The notes beneath the pieces were generated by a model that was not told the origin of the DNA, searched no databases, and saw only the letters and a list, made by a program, of their open reading frames with translations. The position numbers and the translations under genes were made by a program. Shown one piece after another: positions 45,643-57,089 of a DNA stretch of 64,000 nt. Within the stretch, counting starts at the first letter, position 1. Every line of letters begins with the position of its first letter. The DNA is from Dryomyza anilis (lineage: Eukaryota; Arthropoda; Insecta; Diptera; Dryomyzidae): contig OX638132.1 of the NCBI GenBank assembly GCA_951804985.1, positions 88,664,696 through 88,728,695 of the forward strand, read 5' to 3'.

Positions 45643-46939
45643 AGCGTCTTTTTCAAAGCGACGCATTTGTTTGCTATTAATCAATGCTTACAAGAAAAAA
45701 TCAATTGCTGAAGCAAAACGAATTATTTAAGTACAGCTAAATTATATTCGGCATATGAAAAAATTTTTACTTAATAAATGCCTTGTTACCAGTGTCATAA
45801 AAATGTTCAACGCCTCAGAAACTCGAAGAAAATCGAAAAAAAATGCCGCCTAATGAAATGAGGCTAAGAGACGTCAAAGCAAATGCGCTAACTAGAGATA
45901 AAATATATTTTATAACTATTGTAAAAAGTGTTGGCAACGTCAATGAAAAATGCATTTTGATTGTGATCTGTGTGCGATGACATAAAAATGAAAAAATCTA
46001 ATAAAAATAAAGGAGGCACAGTGAGTTCAGTGAGTGCTGCCAATAAAAGAATTAACGACGAAAAGCAGAAAAATGTAAAGCGTAAAAATAAAAATAAGCG
46101 AAGCAAAATAAAATTAAAACAGTATTAAATTTAAAACAGATTGAATTTAAATAAAAATCTGCGCTTTTATTACAATTTAAAGAGGTTTTTTTTACTTCAT
46201 ATGCAATACTTTGAGTTTATTAACTGTAGTTAGTAGTTAGTTGATGCTTTGTTTTTTCATTTGTGTTTTGTATTTTGCAATATTAGCCAATAACTTGGCA
46301 GCACTTTTCGTTGGAAAACATATACAAAATTAAAAACTTTGCAATGACTGCTTTAAAGAATTTTTAATTAAGCCATTCTCGCTGGCATTTTGCCCATGTG
46401 CATCGAGCAGCAAGCACCCAGCACATAGCACCCTCCCTCCAAAAAAAAAATAAAAAAAAACACACAGCAACCAAGCCATGAATATTACAAGTAGCGCATT
46501 ACGATCCGAGACCCGTTTGTATTGCACACATTTTTCGGTTGTGCCCGGCATGTAGTCTGCAACCAGCAGCGGCAGCAACAGCAGGATTTCGTGCTGCTAT
46601 AAATTCGTGCGCTGCACAGCTCCACATAGAAAACCGGCAATATTATAATATATTCCGGATTGTAGTCCCGGCGAATGCGCGCCATCACACCATTCTGAAG
46701 TTGCCACCATGTAGAACAGTCGTCTCACTCACACTTGCACACACGGATATGTCTCTGTGCAATGATTAGGAGAAACAGCGTATGTCATTTTAGTGACCCT
46801 TGCTTTCAACTTATTTTAAAAAACATTTTAAACTTTGGTTAATTTTTAAACTTCCCAATGAAATAAACCGCAAGAAAATATAAAATAGTCCATAAAAAAA
46901 CTGAATATCATTCAAAACAAACTGAAATATGTTTTTCTT
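45643..46939. other. Intergenic stretch without supported genes
   Basis: 46370-46760 is GC-balanced and CAG-rich with overlapping frames on both strands, none recognised. Confidence 0.35.
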
Positions 46940-47177
46940 TTAGTTGTATCAACTAACTTCATTCGGTGAAATCGAATGGTTTACAAATTTGCTGGCAGAA
47001 TTCCCTTATTAGCCTATACACTCGAAATATTAGTCTATACACACTCCCAAAGGTTCTAAATCTGTGCTAAATTGTTCTAAAACAGTAAAAACTACAACTC
47101 TTTTAGCTTTGAAAATAACAACTGACTAAGAGGTTGAGAGAACCGAATAAATTGGTTGGGCAAGAGTTGGTTGGCGC
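46940..47177 (+). repeat. GGCATGAGGTTGG repeat family, copy 5 (5'-truncated)
   Basis: It begins within AACTAACTTCATTCGGTGAA and runs to GAGTTGGTTGGCGCC, where copy 6 joins directly. Confidence 0.7.
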
Positions 47178-47455
47178 CAACTAACTTCATTCGGTTAAAA
47201 CGAACGGTTTACAAATTTGCTGGCGGAACTGCCAATTAGCCTATACACATGAAATATTACACTCCCAATGGTAATATACACTCCTAATTGTTATAAATCT
47301 GTACTAAGTTGTTCTAAAACAGTTCGAAATTGGTTGCAGTACAAACTACAACTCTTTTAGCTTTGAAAATAACAACCGACTAAGCGGTTGAGAGAACCGA
47401 ATAAATTGGTTGGGCAAAGAGTTGGTTGGCGCAACAAATCTCTATTCTGTGTGTA
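47178..47455 (+). repeat. GGCATGAGGTTGG repeat family, copy 6 (head-to-tail with copy 5)
   Basis: It begins AACTAACTTCATTCGGTTAA and ends GCGCAACAAATCTCTATTCTGTGTGT. Its interior carries a small duplicated ACACTCCCAATGG/ACACTCCTAATTG segment. Confidence 0.75.
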
Positions 47456-47612
47456 CCAAAATAATATTTTAAAAATTAGAACGTATAGAAAAAGAGTTAG
47501 TAATTATGAAGTTACTTTGCTATATATTCTAAATAAACATAATTCATTATCGTGTTTATTATTAGATCGTATATGCAATAAAAACCAAAAAAAAAAAGTT
47601 ATATTGTATCTA

Positions 47613-47880
47613 CGCACAGAAAAATCCCCTTTTGGCATGAGATTGGAAGAATTATAAAGTTAGTTGTGCCACTAACTTTATTCGGTTAAATCGAACGGTT
47701 TAAAAATTTGCTGGCGGAACTGCCAATTAGCCTATACACATTAGCCTATACACTATAGTTATATACAATATTATTCTAAACATTTTGACAATAACAACCG
47801 AACAAGCGGTTGAGAGAACCGAAGAAGTTGGTTGGGCAAAAAGTTGGTTGGCGCAGCAAATCTCTATTCCGTGTGTAGAC
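47613..47880 (+). repeat. GGCATGAGGTTGG repeat family, copy 7 (internally deleted)
   Basis: It starts GCACAGAAAAATCCCCTTTT and ends AGCAAATCTCTATTCCGTGTGT, lacking the GTTCGAAATTGG segment. Confidence 0.75.
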
Positions 47881-48412
47881 CCAGAAAATTTCTATATTGG
47901 AAAAAAAACCAGTTGTGACAATCAACTACATTCAGTTATAAAGGAAATTCTACAAATTGGTTAATGGAACTGAAATATGTGGTTGGCGCTTTAAATATAG
48001 ATAGAGAAAAATTCTCTTTTGGTATGAGGTTCGAAGAACGAAATAGTTAGTTGTACCAACTAGTTTCATTCGGTTAAATCGAATTGTCTACAAGTTGACG
48101 GATCTGCCATATTAGCAATAGTTCTAAATCTGTAAATTGTTCTAAAACAAAAAAGTTGTGACAATCAACTTCATTCAGTTATAAAGGAAATTCTTCAAAT
48201 TGGTTAATGGAACTGAAATATGTGGCTGGCGCTTTAAATATAGACAGAGAAAATCATCTTTTGGCATGAAGTTCGAAGAACGAAAAAATTAGTTGCACCA
48301 ACTAGTTTCATTCGGTTAATTCGAATTGTTTACAAGTTGACAGATCTGCCATATTAGAAATGGTTCTAAATTTGTAAATTGTTCTAAAACAGTTGGCGCA
48401 ACAAATCTCTAC
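47881..48412 (+). repeat. Tandem degenerate copies of the GGCATGAGGTTGG family and a variant
   Basis: The variant unit (AACCAGTTGTGACAATCAAC...GTGGTTGGCGCTTTAAATATAG) occurs at 47911 and again near 48155. Family pieces starting TCTTTTGGYATGARGTTCGA follow each, giving a ~240-bp composite repeated twice. Confidence 0.65.
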
Positions 48413-48917
48413 ACTATATAACCCTCAACTTTGTTTTTAAATTACTTTTTAATAGTTTTTGTTCAAAATATAACCATTCAGTGTTGACTATAAGAACCGA
48501 CTTAACGATTATGAGTACCGCATTTGATGTTCGGGTAATAATGTTCATACTGTGTGTATCAATCGTATATAAAAAAAAAAATAAAACTATTATTATTTTT
48601 TTTTTGTCAAAAATTGTTCTATAGCAAAATGCAGTAAATCGGAATACATTTTTATACCATGTATTCAGTTTTATGCAAGAACAAAAAAAAATACGCATGC
48701 ACAGACAGAATCATAAAAGTTTATTCTCGGAATTACTCTGCAAGACATTTGGCTCCGTACACAAATCGTCCTGACATGACATGCTATACATGATATTTTT
48801 TATGTCACCAGATGACGTATGTGTCTATGTGTGTGTGGCTCTTCATGTATGTGTGCATACAAAATATTATAATGACATCATAAATTTATCTGTTTCGCAA
48901 TTCCATTTGTCATTTAG
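48413..48917. other. Intergenic stretch
   Basis: The minus-strand 94-codon frame (48414-48698) is AT-rich and unrecognised. GTGTGTATGTGT-type simple sequence lies at 48820-48860. Confidence 0.35.
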
Positions 48918-49017
48918 TTGCAACAACAGAAGATGAAGAACAAGAAGTAGTTGTAGCAACAGCGATACAACAGCGGGCAAGATTTCGTCGAAGGACACTC
49001 ATGACGACTGACACACG
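48918..49017 (+). CDS. Candidate 100-bp internal exon (unproven)
   Basis: ATTTAG|TTGCAACAAC on the left and ACACG|GTGAGT on the right form an acceptor and a consensus donor. One frame is open throughout, reading LVATTEDEEQEVVVATAIQQRARFRRRTLMTTDTR from just upstream: an acidic run followed by a basic run. The sequence is CAA/GAA-rich, so a chance origin is quite possible. No partner exon was identified. Confidence 0.2.
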
Positions 49018-49811
49018 GTGAGTAGAGGAGTAAAGTAGAACAGTAAAGCTTTTGTATTAATAGAGCTTCCTTTAGCTTTAATGCTTTTCCTGCTGTTTGT
49101 TACACATTGTAGAGATGTCAGCTTTGACTAAGTTCAAAATGTTAATTACTGCGTTTGACGTTTAAAGCGAAAATATTTTACATTTTTTTATGTAAAGCAA
49201 TCAGACACATTGTTTGCATTTTGAGAACCAGAATGTGTGATAATATGGAAAATGATATTAACATCATGTTCTCTATTATCAAGCAGCCAACATTTTTCAT
49301 GAAATGACAAATTTGTTTTTAAATTTGATAAAAAATTTCAAATAAAAATACAAAACATTTTCAATTTTATTTTATTTCAATTTTTTATTTATAACTCATG
49401 AATCAAATTGAAAATGAAATTTAACAAATAAAGTATGTTTTTTTTTTGATATTCAAGGACAACCTTTTTACTCAACGTGAAAGAAATAGTTAAATTTTAG
49501 GACTAAGCTGAATAAGGAGCAAAATAGAAACAAAATAATATTGTTTTTTTAAAGCCATTTGATCTTTAGTATGGTCTTTTGATCTTTATTATGAAAATTT
49601 ACATTATTGTACAAAATATTTCCTGCAATTAATTGCGAACCTAAAAAAATATTTTCGTTTAGATTTGAAGAAAAATTAACATTCATTAGCATTTATCTTG
49701 AAACCAACTCAATGATGTATGGAGCAAACTAATTCTGAAGTGATGACATAACCACTAAGGAAGCTTGGTCACATTGGAAATGTTGAAGTAGGGAAATTTT
49801 GAGAGTTAGTG
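49018..49811. other. AT-rich intergenic stretch
   Basis: No recognisable feature. Confidence 0.4.
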
Positions 49812-50105
49812 TAATGCCCGTAACTTCAACGAATAGATATCTACTGGTGCTTAGTTATCTACCCTGTAAGCAAAATTTCGTAACTTCAACGCATAGGTAA
49901 GGAGTAAAAACACCGGATAGTTTAGAGATATCTGTTATGCCCGTAATTTCAACGAGTAGATATCTATTGGTGTTCGTACCTAACAGATATCTCTTCTAAT
50001 CCGGTGTTTTTGCTCCTTAACTATATGTTAAAATTACGAAATTTTGCTTACACGATAGATAACTAAGCACTAGTAGATACCTACTCGTTGAAGTTATGGG
50101 CATTA
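49812..50105. repeat. Fold-back element: ~124-bp arms, ~50-bp spacer
   Basis: The left arm TAATGCCCGTAACTTCAACG...ACACCGGAT...GATATCTGTTA (to 49935) is mirrored by TAACAGATATCTC...ATCCGGTGTTTTT...GAAGTTATGGGCATTA (49979-50105). The outer motif CCCGTAATTTCAACGAGTAG is repeated a third time in the spacer and partly again up to about 50165. Confidence 0.85.
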
Positions 50106-50289
50106 GTTACGAACACCAATAGGTTAGAGATATCTGTTAGTTACGAACACCAATAGATATCTACTCGGACTAAGCCGACTACAAATATGTGATAATGTGT
50201 GTGGTTATCTTTAAAAGTGGTTCAGAGTTCCAAAGGGCTTTCGAATCCTTTATGGATATTGAAGCAAAAATGTTTACTTTGGACGGTAT

Positions 50290-50562
50290 AAAGGAAAATT
50301 GACACGTAGATGTCAATGTTATATGAGATATTTTAATATAAATGGTGGATCACAGTTCAAAATCGACCGAACATGCGCATTTTCTGTGACAGACAAACTA
50401 GGGATAGACGGACAGATATCCAAACAGCCAGACGGACATATATCAGGAGGAAAATGCGGATCAAGAATATATATTTTTTCATACGGGATATGCTTCCTTC
50501 TGGGTATTACAAATGCACTACTAAACTGAATATACCCTTTCATTCATAGTGTAGAAAAAATG
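50290..50562 (-). mobile_element. DINE-1/INE-1-like 5' fragment
   Basis: The minus strand has GGGTATATTCAG, TGTAATACCCAGAAGGAAGC, AATATATATTCTTGATCCGC, then TGTCCGTC repeats, matching the 5' part of the element at 33108-33915. The short frames over it (74-76 codons) are by-products. Confidence 0.65.
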
Positions 50563-50684
50563 CAAATAACTTACAAATTATGGTAACTTTAGTATATGCC
50601 TGAGCAATAGAAGTAATTTAAAGTGAACCAAATATGATTTTCCGGACATCCCCACACAGAATTCTCACTGGATTTCCCACCCGG

Positions 50685-51180
50685 AAAAATTATTTTAATA
50701 TGTGATTGGTAGAAATAAATAATACTAAATTCGTTGAATTGTTGGTACTAAAAAAACAACAAAGTTTTAACAGTTGAGAGACCCGAATAGAATAGAATTA
50801 ATTGTCACAACAATTAATTCTATTCCGTATGCAGTACAATGAATGTGCCAAGCTTGGTATCCAGACTGGGGTCAGAAGAAATGAAAATTGACGCAAGTCT
50901 CCTCTAAAATCTTATATTGACTAAGGTTGGAAGAAAGAAAAAGTTAGTTATATCAAACAACTTCATTTGATTAAAGAAAAATTTCTAAAAATTGGTGATG
51001 GTACTATCAAATTCGATTGGTATTTGAAATATTATCATTATAAACACATCCAGTTTTTCTAAAAATGTTAGTAGGCCAAACAACAGCCCATTTAGTATTG
51101 GCTATAAGAATCAACTTAATTGAGAGAACCTATTAAATTGGTTGGTTGGGGCAACACCTTTCTATTCTATAAGTAAACCT
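50685..51180 (+). repeat. Two diverged copies of the GGCATGAGGTTGG family
   Basis: The first (about 50685-50830) keeps the CAGTTGAGAGACCCGAATAG and ACAATTAATTCTATTCCGTATG ends. The second (about 50900-51180) keeps GACTAAGGTTGGAAGAAAG, AATTGAGAGAACC and GGTTGGTTGGGGCAACACC. Confidence 0.5.
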
Positions 51181-51345
51181 ATTGTTTTCTTCTCCTAAAT
51201 AAAAAAAATATCTGTTTGCAGAAAACATTACATAATTGCAGTGAAAAATATTATGACTATATGTAGCTTTTACATTAATTTTGAGTTTTGTAAAATTATT
51301 TTGATATTAAAATCATGACTTTTTATTAATTTATTTATTATAATA

Positions 51346-52121
51346 CTAGCTGGACCCGTGCACGACTCGTGCCAAGATTTGGTGAATGCAAGGATATGGA
51401 GTGATTTTATTAATATAAAGAACATATTTATTATGAATTTATGTGAATTTTAGAGTGGTGAATTTTAGTGTGGTGAGTTTTAGTGTAGTGAATTTTAGTG
51501 TGGTGAGTTTAGTGTTGTGAGTTTTAGTGTGGTGAATTTTGGTGTGGTATGTTTTGTTGTGGTGAATTTTAGAGTGGTGAGTTTTAGTGTGGTGTGTTTT
51601 AGTGTGGTGAGTTTGAGTGTGGTGAATTTTAGAGTGGCGAGTTTTAGTTTGGTGAGTTTTAGTTTGGTGAATTTCGGTGTGGTGAGTTTAAAGAATTTGG
51701 GATGGTTGGTATACCCAGGTGTGAAATATCATAAGATCACTACAAAGATCACTATAATATCTGTTGAAATACACCATCTGGAAAATGTACCTTCTATGGG
51801 GGGTGCCACGCCCAGTGGTATAATACCGCCCACATTCCGAGAGACCGTTTAGAATGGTTATATATAACGCTGACCAGAATTTCATTAAATTTGCTATGCT
51901 AATTGCTGACATAATGTGTTTTTAATTTTTGGGTTATATGGGAGGTGTCACGCCCAGTCCACCAATCTCACCGAGATATAGCCTATACTCTGCCCAGACC
52001 CAGCATACATGTTGTGTCAAAATTTGATTCAATTCGGTTCAGCCGTTTTGACGCCTATTCGGAACATACAGACATACAGACATACAGACATACATACTTA
52101 CATTCGCAAATATATAGTAGA
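51346..52121 (-). mobile_element. Non-autonomous Helitron, copy 4
   Basis: On the minus strand: 5' A|TCTACTATATATTTGCG with a TGTATGTC repeat tract and a TTCAGCCGTTTTGACG-type block; 3' GGCACGAGTCGTGCACGGG, TCCAGCTAG|T as in copies 1 and 2. It carries a shortened 15-bp minisatellite (51450-51680 on the plus strand as AGTGTGGTGAGTTTT) and lacks the GGGAAGAATT minisatellite. The plus-strand 111-codon frame is a repeat by-product. Confidence 0.85.
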
Positions 52122-52803
52122 TTTTGAAATTTCTTGTAATTCGAATGTAACATAATATGTTTGCTGCAAACTCACATTTTTCCTGATATCGTATAATTTG
52201 CGATAGGTTTTAAGATATTAAAGAATTAATGAAATCTTGAAAATATCGTACTTAAGTGGTCACTATTTCGTGCGTTGAAAATTTGAATAATAATAATACC
52301 AAATTAAAAATTGATTTTATCAATGGACGTGACATCTTAGGTACATGTAAAATTCCGACTCTCGTTATGATAATGAATTCGGGAAAAATACTCAATTCAG
52401 AAACTACCTCAACATCGAAAAAAAGCAACACTGAAGACAATGAAGAGACGACAACAAAGTTCAACAACGTCGACATACTTTGAATTGGTGAAAAACTTGA
52501 ACCCGCGAGAGTAACGTGGAAGAAAGGATAAGAAGAGCGCATGCAAGAGAGCAAAATGAAGTAAAAGGCGAATGCCGGCCGCGCAAAGTTGCCATAATTG
52601 AATGAAAGCAGAATTTGTGTGGGTCGGTCGGTTGCAGAGCAAAGAGTAGGGGTTGAAAAACCAGCCAAATTGAGTGCAAAGTAGCGTGTAAAAAATCCAT
52701 ATACGTTGATCGATCGATAGATTCGTGACGAAACTTCGTCGTTGTGTTTTTGTTTTTGTGGTACCTCATGGTGCGGCACATTCCGAATGGTTTGGTTGCT
52801 CAC
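52122..52803 (-). CDS. Two overlapping long open frames of uncertain status
   Basis: The minus strand is open for 183 codons (52252-52803, from an ATG). The plus strand is open for 75 codons at 52256-52483 from a GTG (no ATG at the start), reading ...KIDFINGRDILGTCKIPTLVMIMNSGKIL..., with codon choice that looks more protein-like than the minus frame. They are mutually antisense, so at most one is likely to be real. No domain is recognised. A spliced plus-strand last exon is conceivable, but the acceptor (ACTTAAG at 52250-52256) is poor. Confidence 0.15.
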
Positions 52804-53465
52804 GCACTGAGCTCCCGTTATTGTTGTTTGTGCTATATTTAAGTTTCACCCCTTGTTATTCACATTGACACACATGTAGAATATCAAGCATTAAAACCCC
52901 CACCACCATCAACACCATCAGCACCACCACCTTTATCGAGTCGACTATTACCAGCGACGACGAATGAATCCAACCCTCCCCGGTGGGTCATGGCATAAAA
53001 CACAGCCACACACGCACTAGTGCAGGCCATCGTTACCGTTACTTCGTATGCGGAATTGCAAGCTCCGAAAGTACAACTGCAACAACAAGAACAACAACAA
53101 CAAAAATGAGGACTACGAAAATAGCTACAACAAAAACAAAATTCATTGGCACACAAATTTCTATACACTTGAGGAGTGTACAACAAACAATTCGCAGTAT
53201 TGTGGTGGATGTTTGTTGTTTTTTTTTGTTCTATTTTTGTTATTTTTTTCGTTCTTTTATCACTCGTGATAAATGAGTTTATTTACTGCGATTTTTTGCC
53301 AGTTCGTAGCAACTTTTCTATTTTCTTTAATGATGCCAAATGTTACCGTTTTGTTTTTGAAAAATTGTGTTCTTAATAATCAATTATACCATGTAACAAA
53401 ATTATATTTTTAGATTCTAACCTTTTACATCTTGAAGGTTTGGGTAGTGAAAAAATACTAGTTAG
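52804..53465. other. Intergenic stretch, CAA/CCA-rich in part
   Basis: 52890-53130 has trinucleotide-like CACCAC and ACAACAACA runs typical of fly noncoding DNA. No gene is supported. Confidence 0.4.
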
Positions 53466-54190
53466 AAAGGGTTTTTCCAGCTGTCAAAGTTACCAATGAC
53501 TTACAGCTGTCAACATATTTAGTAAGGTTTGCCATTTGTCATCGTTTGATGCGGTTTATGAAATACGACGGTTTACGACATCATAATTCGGACCTTATTT
53601 CTTTCGAAATGAAGAAAAAGAGATACCATTACCGTAAATGGTACTCGGTATAGAGCGATGTTAACTAACTTTCTGTGGCCAGTGCAACATTTATATATCC
53701 GAGCTGTGGTTCCAACAAGTCGGCGCAAGGCTCGAAGTGGTGAAGAACAATACTAGGTCATCTCGCGGCGTTCGTACATCAATTGAACGCCGCGATAATG
53801 CAACTTTTCACCCCTCGAGTATTTTCTCTGGAGCTACGTCAAGCCAACAACTTTAGCCGAGCTCGAGTCCAACATTCGAGGCTCTATTCCGACATAACTC
53901 GGCACATATTGGACCGAGTCATCAAAAATTGGATCGATTGGCCATTTAAATGATGTGCTATTCCATACATAATCTCTGTGGAAATCTCGAGATATGCTCA
54001 AATCTCGAGATATGCTCAAATTGAGTTATATTAATACCATCGTATTCCTGATATACGAATTCATTGTGTGTCAAATTTTGATACTGATCCCTCCTATAGT
54101 TGCTGAGGTACAAGCAGAAAACGTAAAATATTTATTTTAATAAAAAAAACTTTTGAAAAAAAAAAGTTCTAACTAAAAAAAAACTTATTT
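53466..54190 (+). pseudogene. Fossil Tc1/mariner-superfamily transposon, heavily decayed
   Basis: The left end AAAGGGTTTTTCCAGCTGTC and AGTAAGGTTTGCCATTTGTC parallel the start of the DD41D element at 30834. Later, GTGGTTCCAACAAGTCGGCGC would read WFQQ-GA with the catalytic Asp codon changed to GTC. Further on, pieces resembling the C-terminal LWSYVKPTTLAELESNIR and a final LFHT appear in different frames. Many indels and stops show it is old. It is a cousin, not a copy, of the 30834 element. Confidence 0.65.
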
Positions 54191-55234
54191 ATGTTTTTCT
54201 TTAATTTTTAAAATATTTTTAAGATCATTTTTGGGATCAGGGTAAATTTTAAAAATGCTCTCCTGAAAAGTTCAAAAAATAGACTTGTGCTTTTATTACA
54301 TATTGCCACAGATCTTATCTATCACTATTATATGTCGTATACATTTTCATAGCCTATAGCACATGTACCAGTTAAATTTTTAAGGGACAATTGACAATTC
54401 ATTCAGAAAAATACTGAAGTCATTTTTAAATATATTTTTTTTCGAGATATTCAAATTCAATTACGCGAATTATCATAAGTTAAATGCCAATGTGTCCATG
54501 GCCATTTGACTGACATGGGTTTTAATTATTTCAAATCGAGAAAAGGTCAAGTGCTCTATTGGATGAAAAAAACGATAAGGAGAATTTTCAGCGAATGCTG
54601 ACAGCGTATCACGTCACAATTTTTATCTCGGAGAATATTTTTTTTTTAAAAATGAACTGAGACCAACAACTGGAGCAGTGAAACATTTCTCATTTCATAC
54701 CTATCGATTTCTAAATATACACCAAAAGGAACCTGATACTAGGGGAATACAAACTTATATTTTTATTTCAAAATGTAATAGGGCTTAAAAGTAGCATTGT
54801 GCTGCTAGAGTTAACCACAAACAATTTGAGTCAAAAAAAGAATTTCCTGTGTTCGCGCATTGCAGATGAAGTAAGAAACACTTTAAATTCACATTTTTAT
54901 TTTTTTACCATCTATATAAAGTTCTTTTTGGATCGAAATAGACTCAAATAATTAGAAATTTTATCTATTAATGTCCTTCTAAAACTTCATTTATTTTGAA
55001 TAAAATCTTATGCTCGCGCATCATCCTTGAAGTTAAAAAAAAGGGTACAAATAATCGACATTTTCTTTGGTTAAACCGTTCCAAAATCAGCATGGGTGGT
55101 TATTTTGACATGTTTTTTATACATATTTTTAGGTTGCTGAATTCAAATTTGACCATTACTCAATTTCTATCGGGTATAGATTTTGATAAAGACGTACGCT
55201 TAAAACTTTAATATCTCGAAGGATTATTTGAGAA
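54191..55234. other. AT-rich intergenic stretch
   Basis: No recognisable feature; the 71-codon frame at 54996-55211 has no domain. Confidence 0.4.
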
Positions 55235-55798
55235 CTAGCTAGAACCGTGCACAACTCGTGCAAAGATTTTCTGAATGCAAGGATATGGAGCAATTTTATT
55301 AATAAAAAAACATTTTTATTGAACCAAAACAAAACTAATCCTCCGCTAAAACAACATTTCTCATAGACAATTCTTTCTCATACTGTACGTCCCCGTATAA
55401 TTCTTCCTAGTAGAATTCTTTACCGTAGAAATTTTCCACGTAGAGTTTTTCCCAGTAGAAGTTTTAGTGTGGTGAGTTTTATTGTGGTGCGTTTCGATGT
55501 GGTGAGTTATGGAGTGAATGTTGGTGTGGTGAGTTTTGGTTATTTAAGTTTTTTGTTTCATCTTCTTAGCTGTTGTAAGTCCCAAGTTATAACGCGTTGA
55601 AAGTTTAGGTTGTATGGGATGTGCCACGCCCCGTATTCCAATCCCGCCCACATATAGCCTATGTCACCCTCCGGACTCCATAGTGTCCTGGTGCAAAACT
55701 TCAGTCAAATCTGTTCAGCGGTTTAGACGTGATACTGGAACAAACAGACAGACACACAGACTGACAGACAGATGGACTAAGAGTTTTATATATATAGA
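55235..55798 (-). mobile_element. Non-autonomous Helitron, copy 5
   Basis: On the minus strand: 5' A|TCTATATATATAAAACTCTT, then (GTCT)-type tract, ATCACGTCTAAACCGCTGAA, GGCTATATGTGGGCGGGATT as in copies 2 and 3; 3' TTGCACGAGTTGTGCACGG, TTCTAGCTAG|T. It retains only a few units of the 15-bp minisatellite and about six of the GGGAAGAATT type. This is the most compact full-length copy (564 bp). Confidence 0.85.
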
Positions 55799-55879
55799 TT
55801 ATATGCGGTAGATCAAAAGTAGACCAATTAATTAGTTGTCGTTCGAAGTAAATGTCCAGGTTCATATGGAAATTAACAG

Positions 55880-56097
55880 TTAACTCTCACAATTTGAACT
55901 ACGCGTATTATATTTCAAATCAAAATGGTGGGACATACAGTATAATGCCGAATCGGAATGGCGTGGTTAGAGGTTTTCATAGGCAATGTTTTACTCTCGT
56001 AGGTTTGCCATTGTGACCTTTCGGTTCATAGACCAAGGCACGAACAACTTTTCGGCTCGCAATCAAAGGTACTCACCAAACGAGCAACCGACGCTAC
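55880..56097 (-). mobile_element. Decayed tRNA-derived SINE
   Basis: AAAATGGTGGGACATACAGT, GAGGTTTTCATAGGCAATG, TTTTACTCTCGTAGGTTTGC and a remnant TTCGGCTCGCAATC head match the SINE at 30226 with many changes. Confidence 0.75.
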
Positions 56098-56298
56098 ATG
56101 TAATAATGACAACTTCGGGAAAAATCGATGGTGTAATTATGGGGCCATTAAACCACGGTAACTTTTACATCCCTGAATAACATTTGAAGTACTAACTAAT
56201 TAAAAAAAAAATCACCTTGTTTTACAAGTATGTTGTTACTTTAGTTTTATTTATGGATTTCAGAGAATAAAACAGTACCAAAATTAATTTTTGAATTA

Positions 56299-56482
56299 AT
56301 AATAATAGTTTGGCGCTACAGTACTATAAGAACTTATTAAGCCGAGCTCTCAAAGTATACCGCGAGTAGCGCGGTATACAAAAATGTTTCTATGAAAAGA
56401 TGTTTTTAGCCCCAGTTCAGGCTTGAACAGTGGACCTTTCGGCTCGCAGTCCAACGCACTAACCTTGAACTACCAGCCCTAC
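56299..56482 (-). mobile_element. Internally deleted tRNA-derived SINE with 13-bp target duplication
   Basis: The head and tail are intact in outline, but the middle (GGTGGGACCTACAG...) is missing. AATTTTTGAATTA flanks it at 56286-56298 and 56483-56495, so either the deleted form itself retroposed or the deletion came later. Confidence 0.88.
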
Positions 56483-56690
56483 AATTTTTGAATTACAAAA
56501 GTACCTACTAAATTAGGTATGTTTCACGTATTGCCTTCTTTTCTTGTTTGGCCATGTTTTGTCGTGTTTTTTTTTAGTTGTCGATCTAGTGCGTGTCACC
56601 TATCCTCGTGCCCGTGTGTGTCCGTTTCATCAAAAACTGGCACTTCATCTCTACTATGTGGAATACATTCAACTAATAAATTCATAAACA

Positions 56691-56850
56691 GGAACTAAAA
56701 CCCTTTTAAATATCGATTCCGGTTCTGGTTCCAAGATTTTTAAAATAGGGGTTCCGGTTCCAACCAAAAATTGTATTACACTTTTTTTTAATAACGATTC
56801 CGATTTCGGTTCTGGTTCCAAAATTCGAAACGGTTCCAATTCCGATTTTT
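56691..56850 (+). repeat. Single copy of the CGGTTCCG tandem-repeat family
   Basis: AGGAACTAAAACCC, TATCGATTCCGGTTC, AAGATTTTTAAAATAGGGGT and TTCCGGTTCCAACCAAAAA follow the unit order of the array at 21180-22095. Confidence 0.75.
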
Positions 56851-57089
56851 GTGGACCTTGTTTATAATATATTTAAAATTAAAGTGCTAACTCACATACT
56901 ATAAATGATCGGATCATGTCGAATTATGTTCCTAATCAATATCTTAACTTAATTTCTACTCGGGTGATATGATATCAAACCCATAAAACAGATCCACCAA
57001 TAAGAAATTGAAAAATGCAAATGTGAAACAAAAACTAATTTAATCTATAATACATTGACCTCCTTTGGAATTAATAAATCAAACAATTT

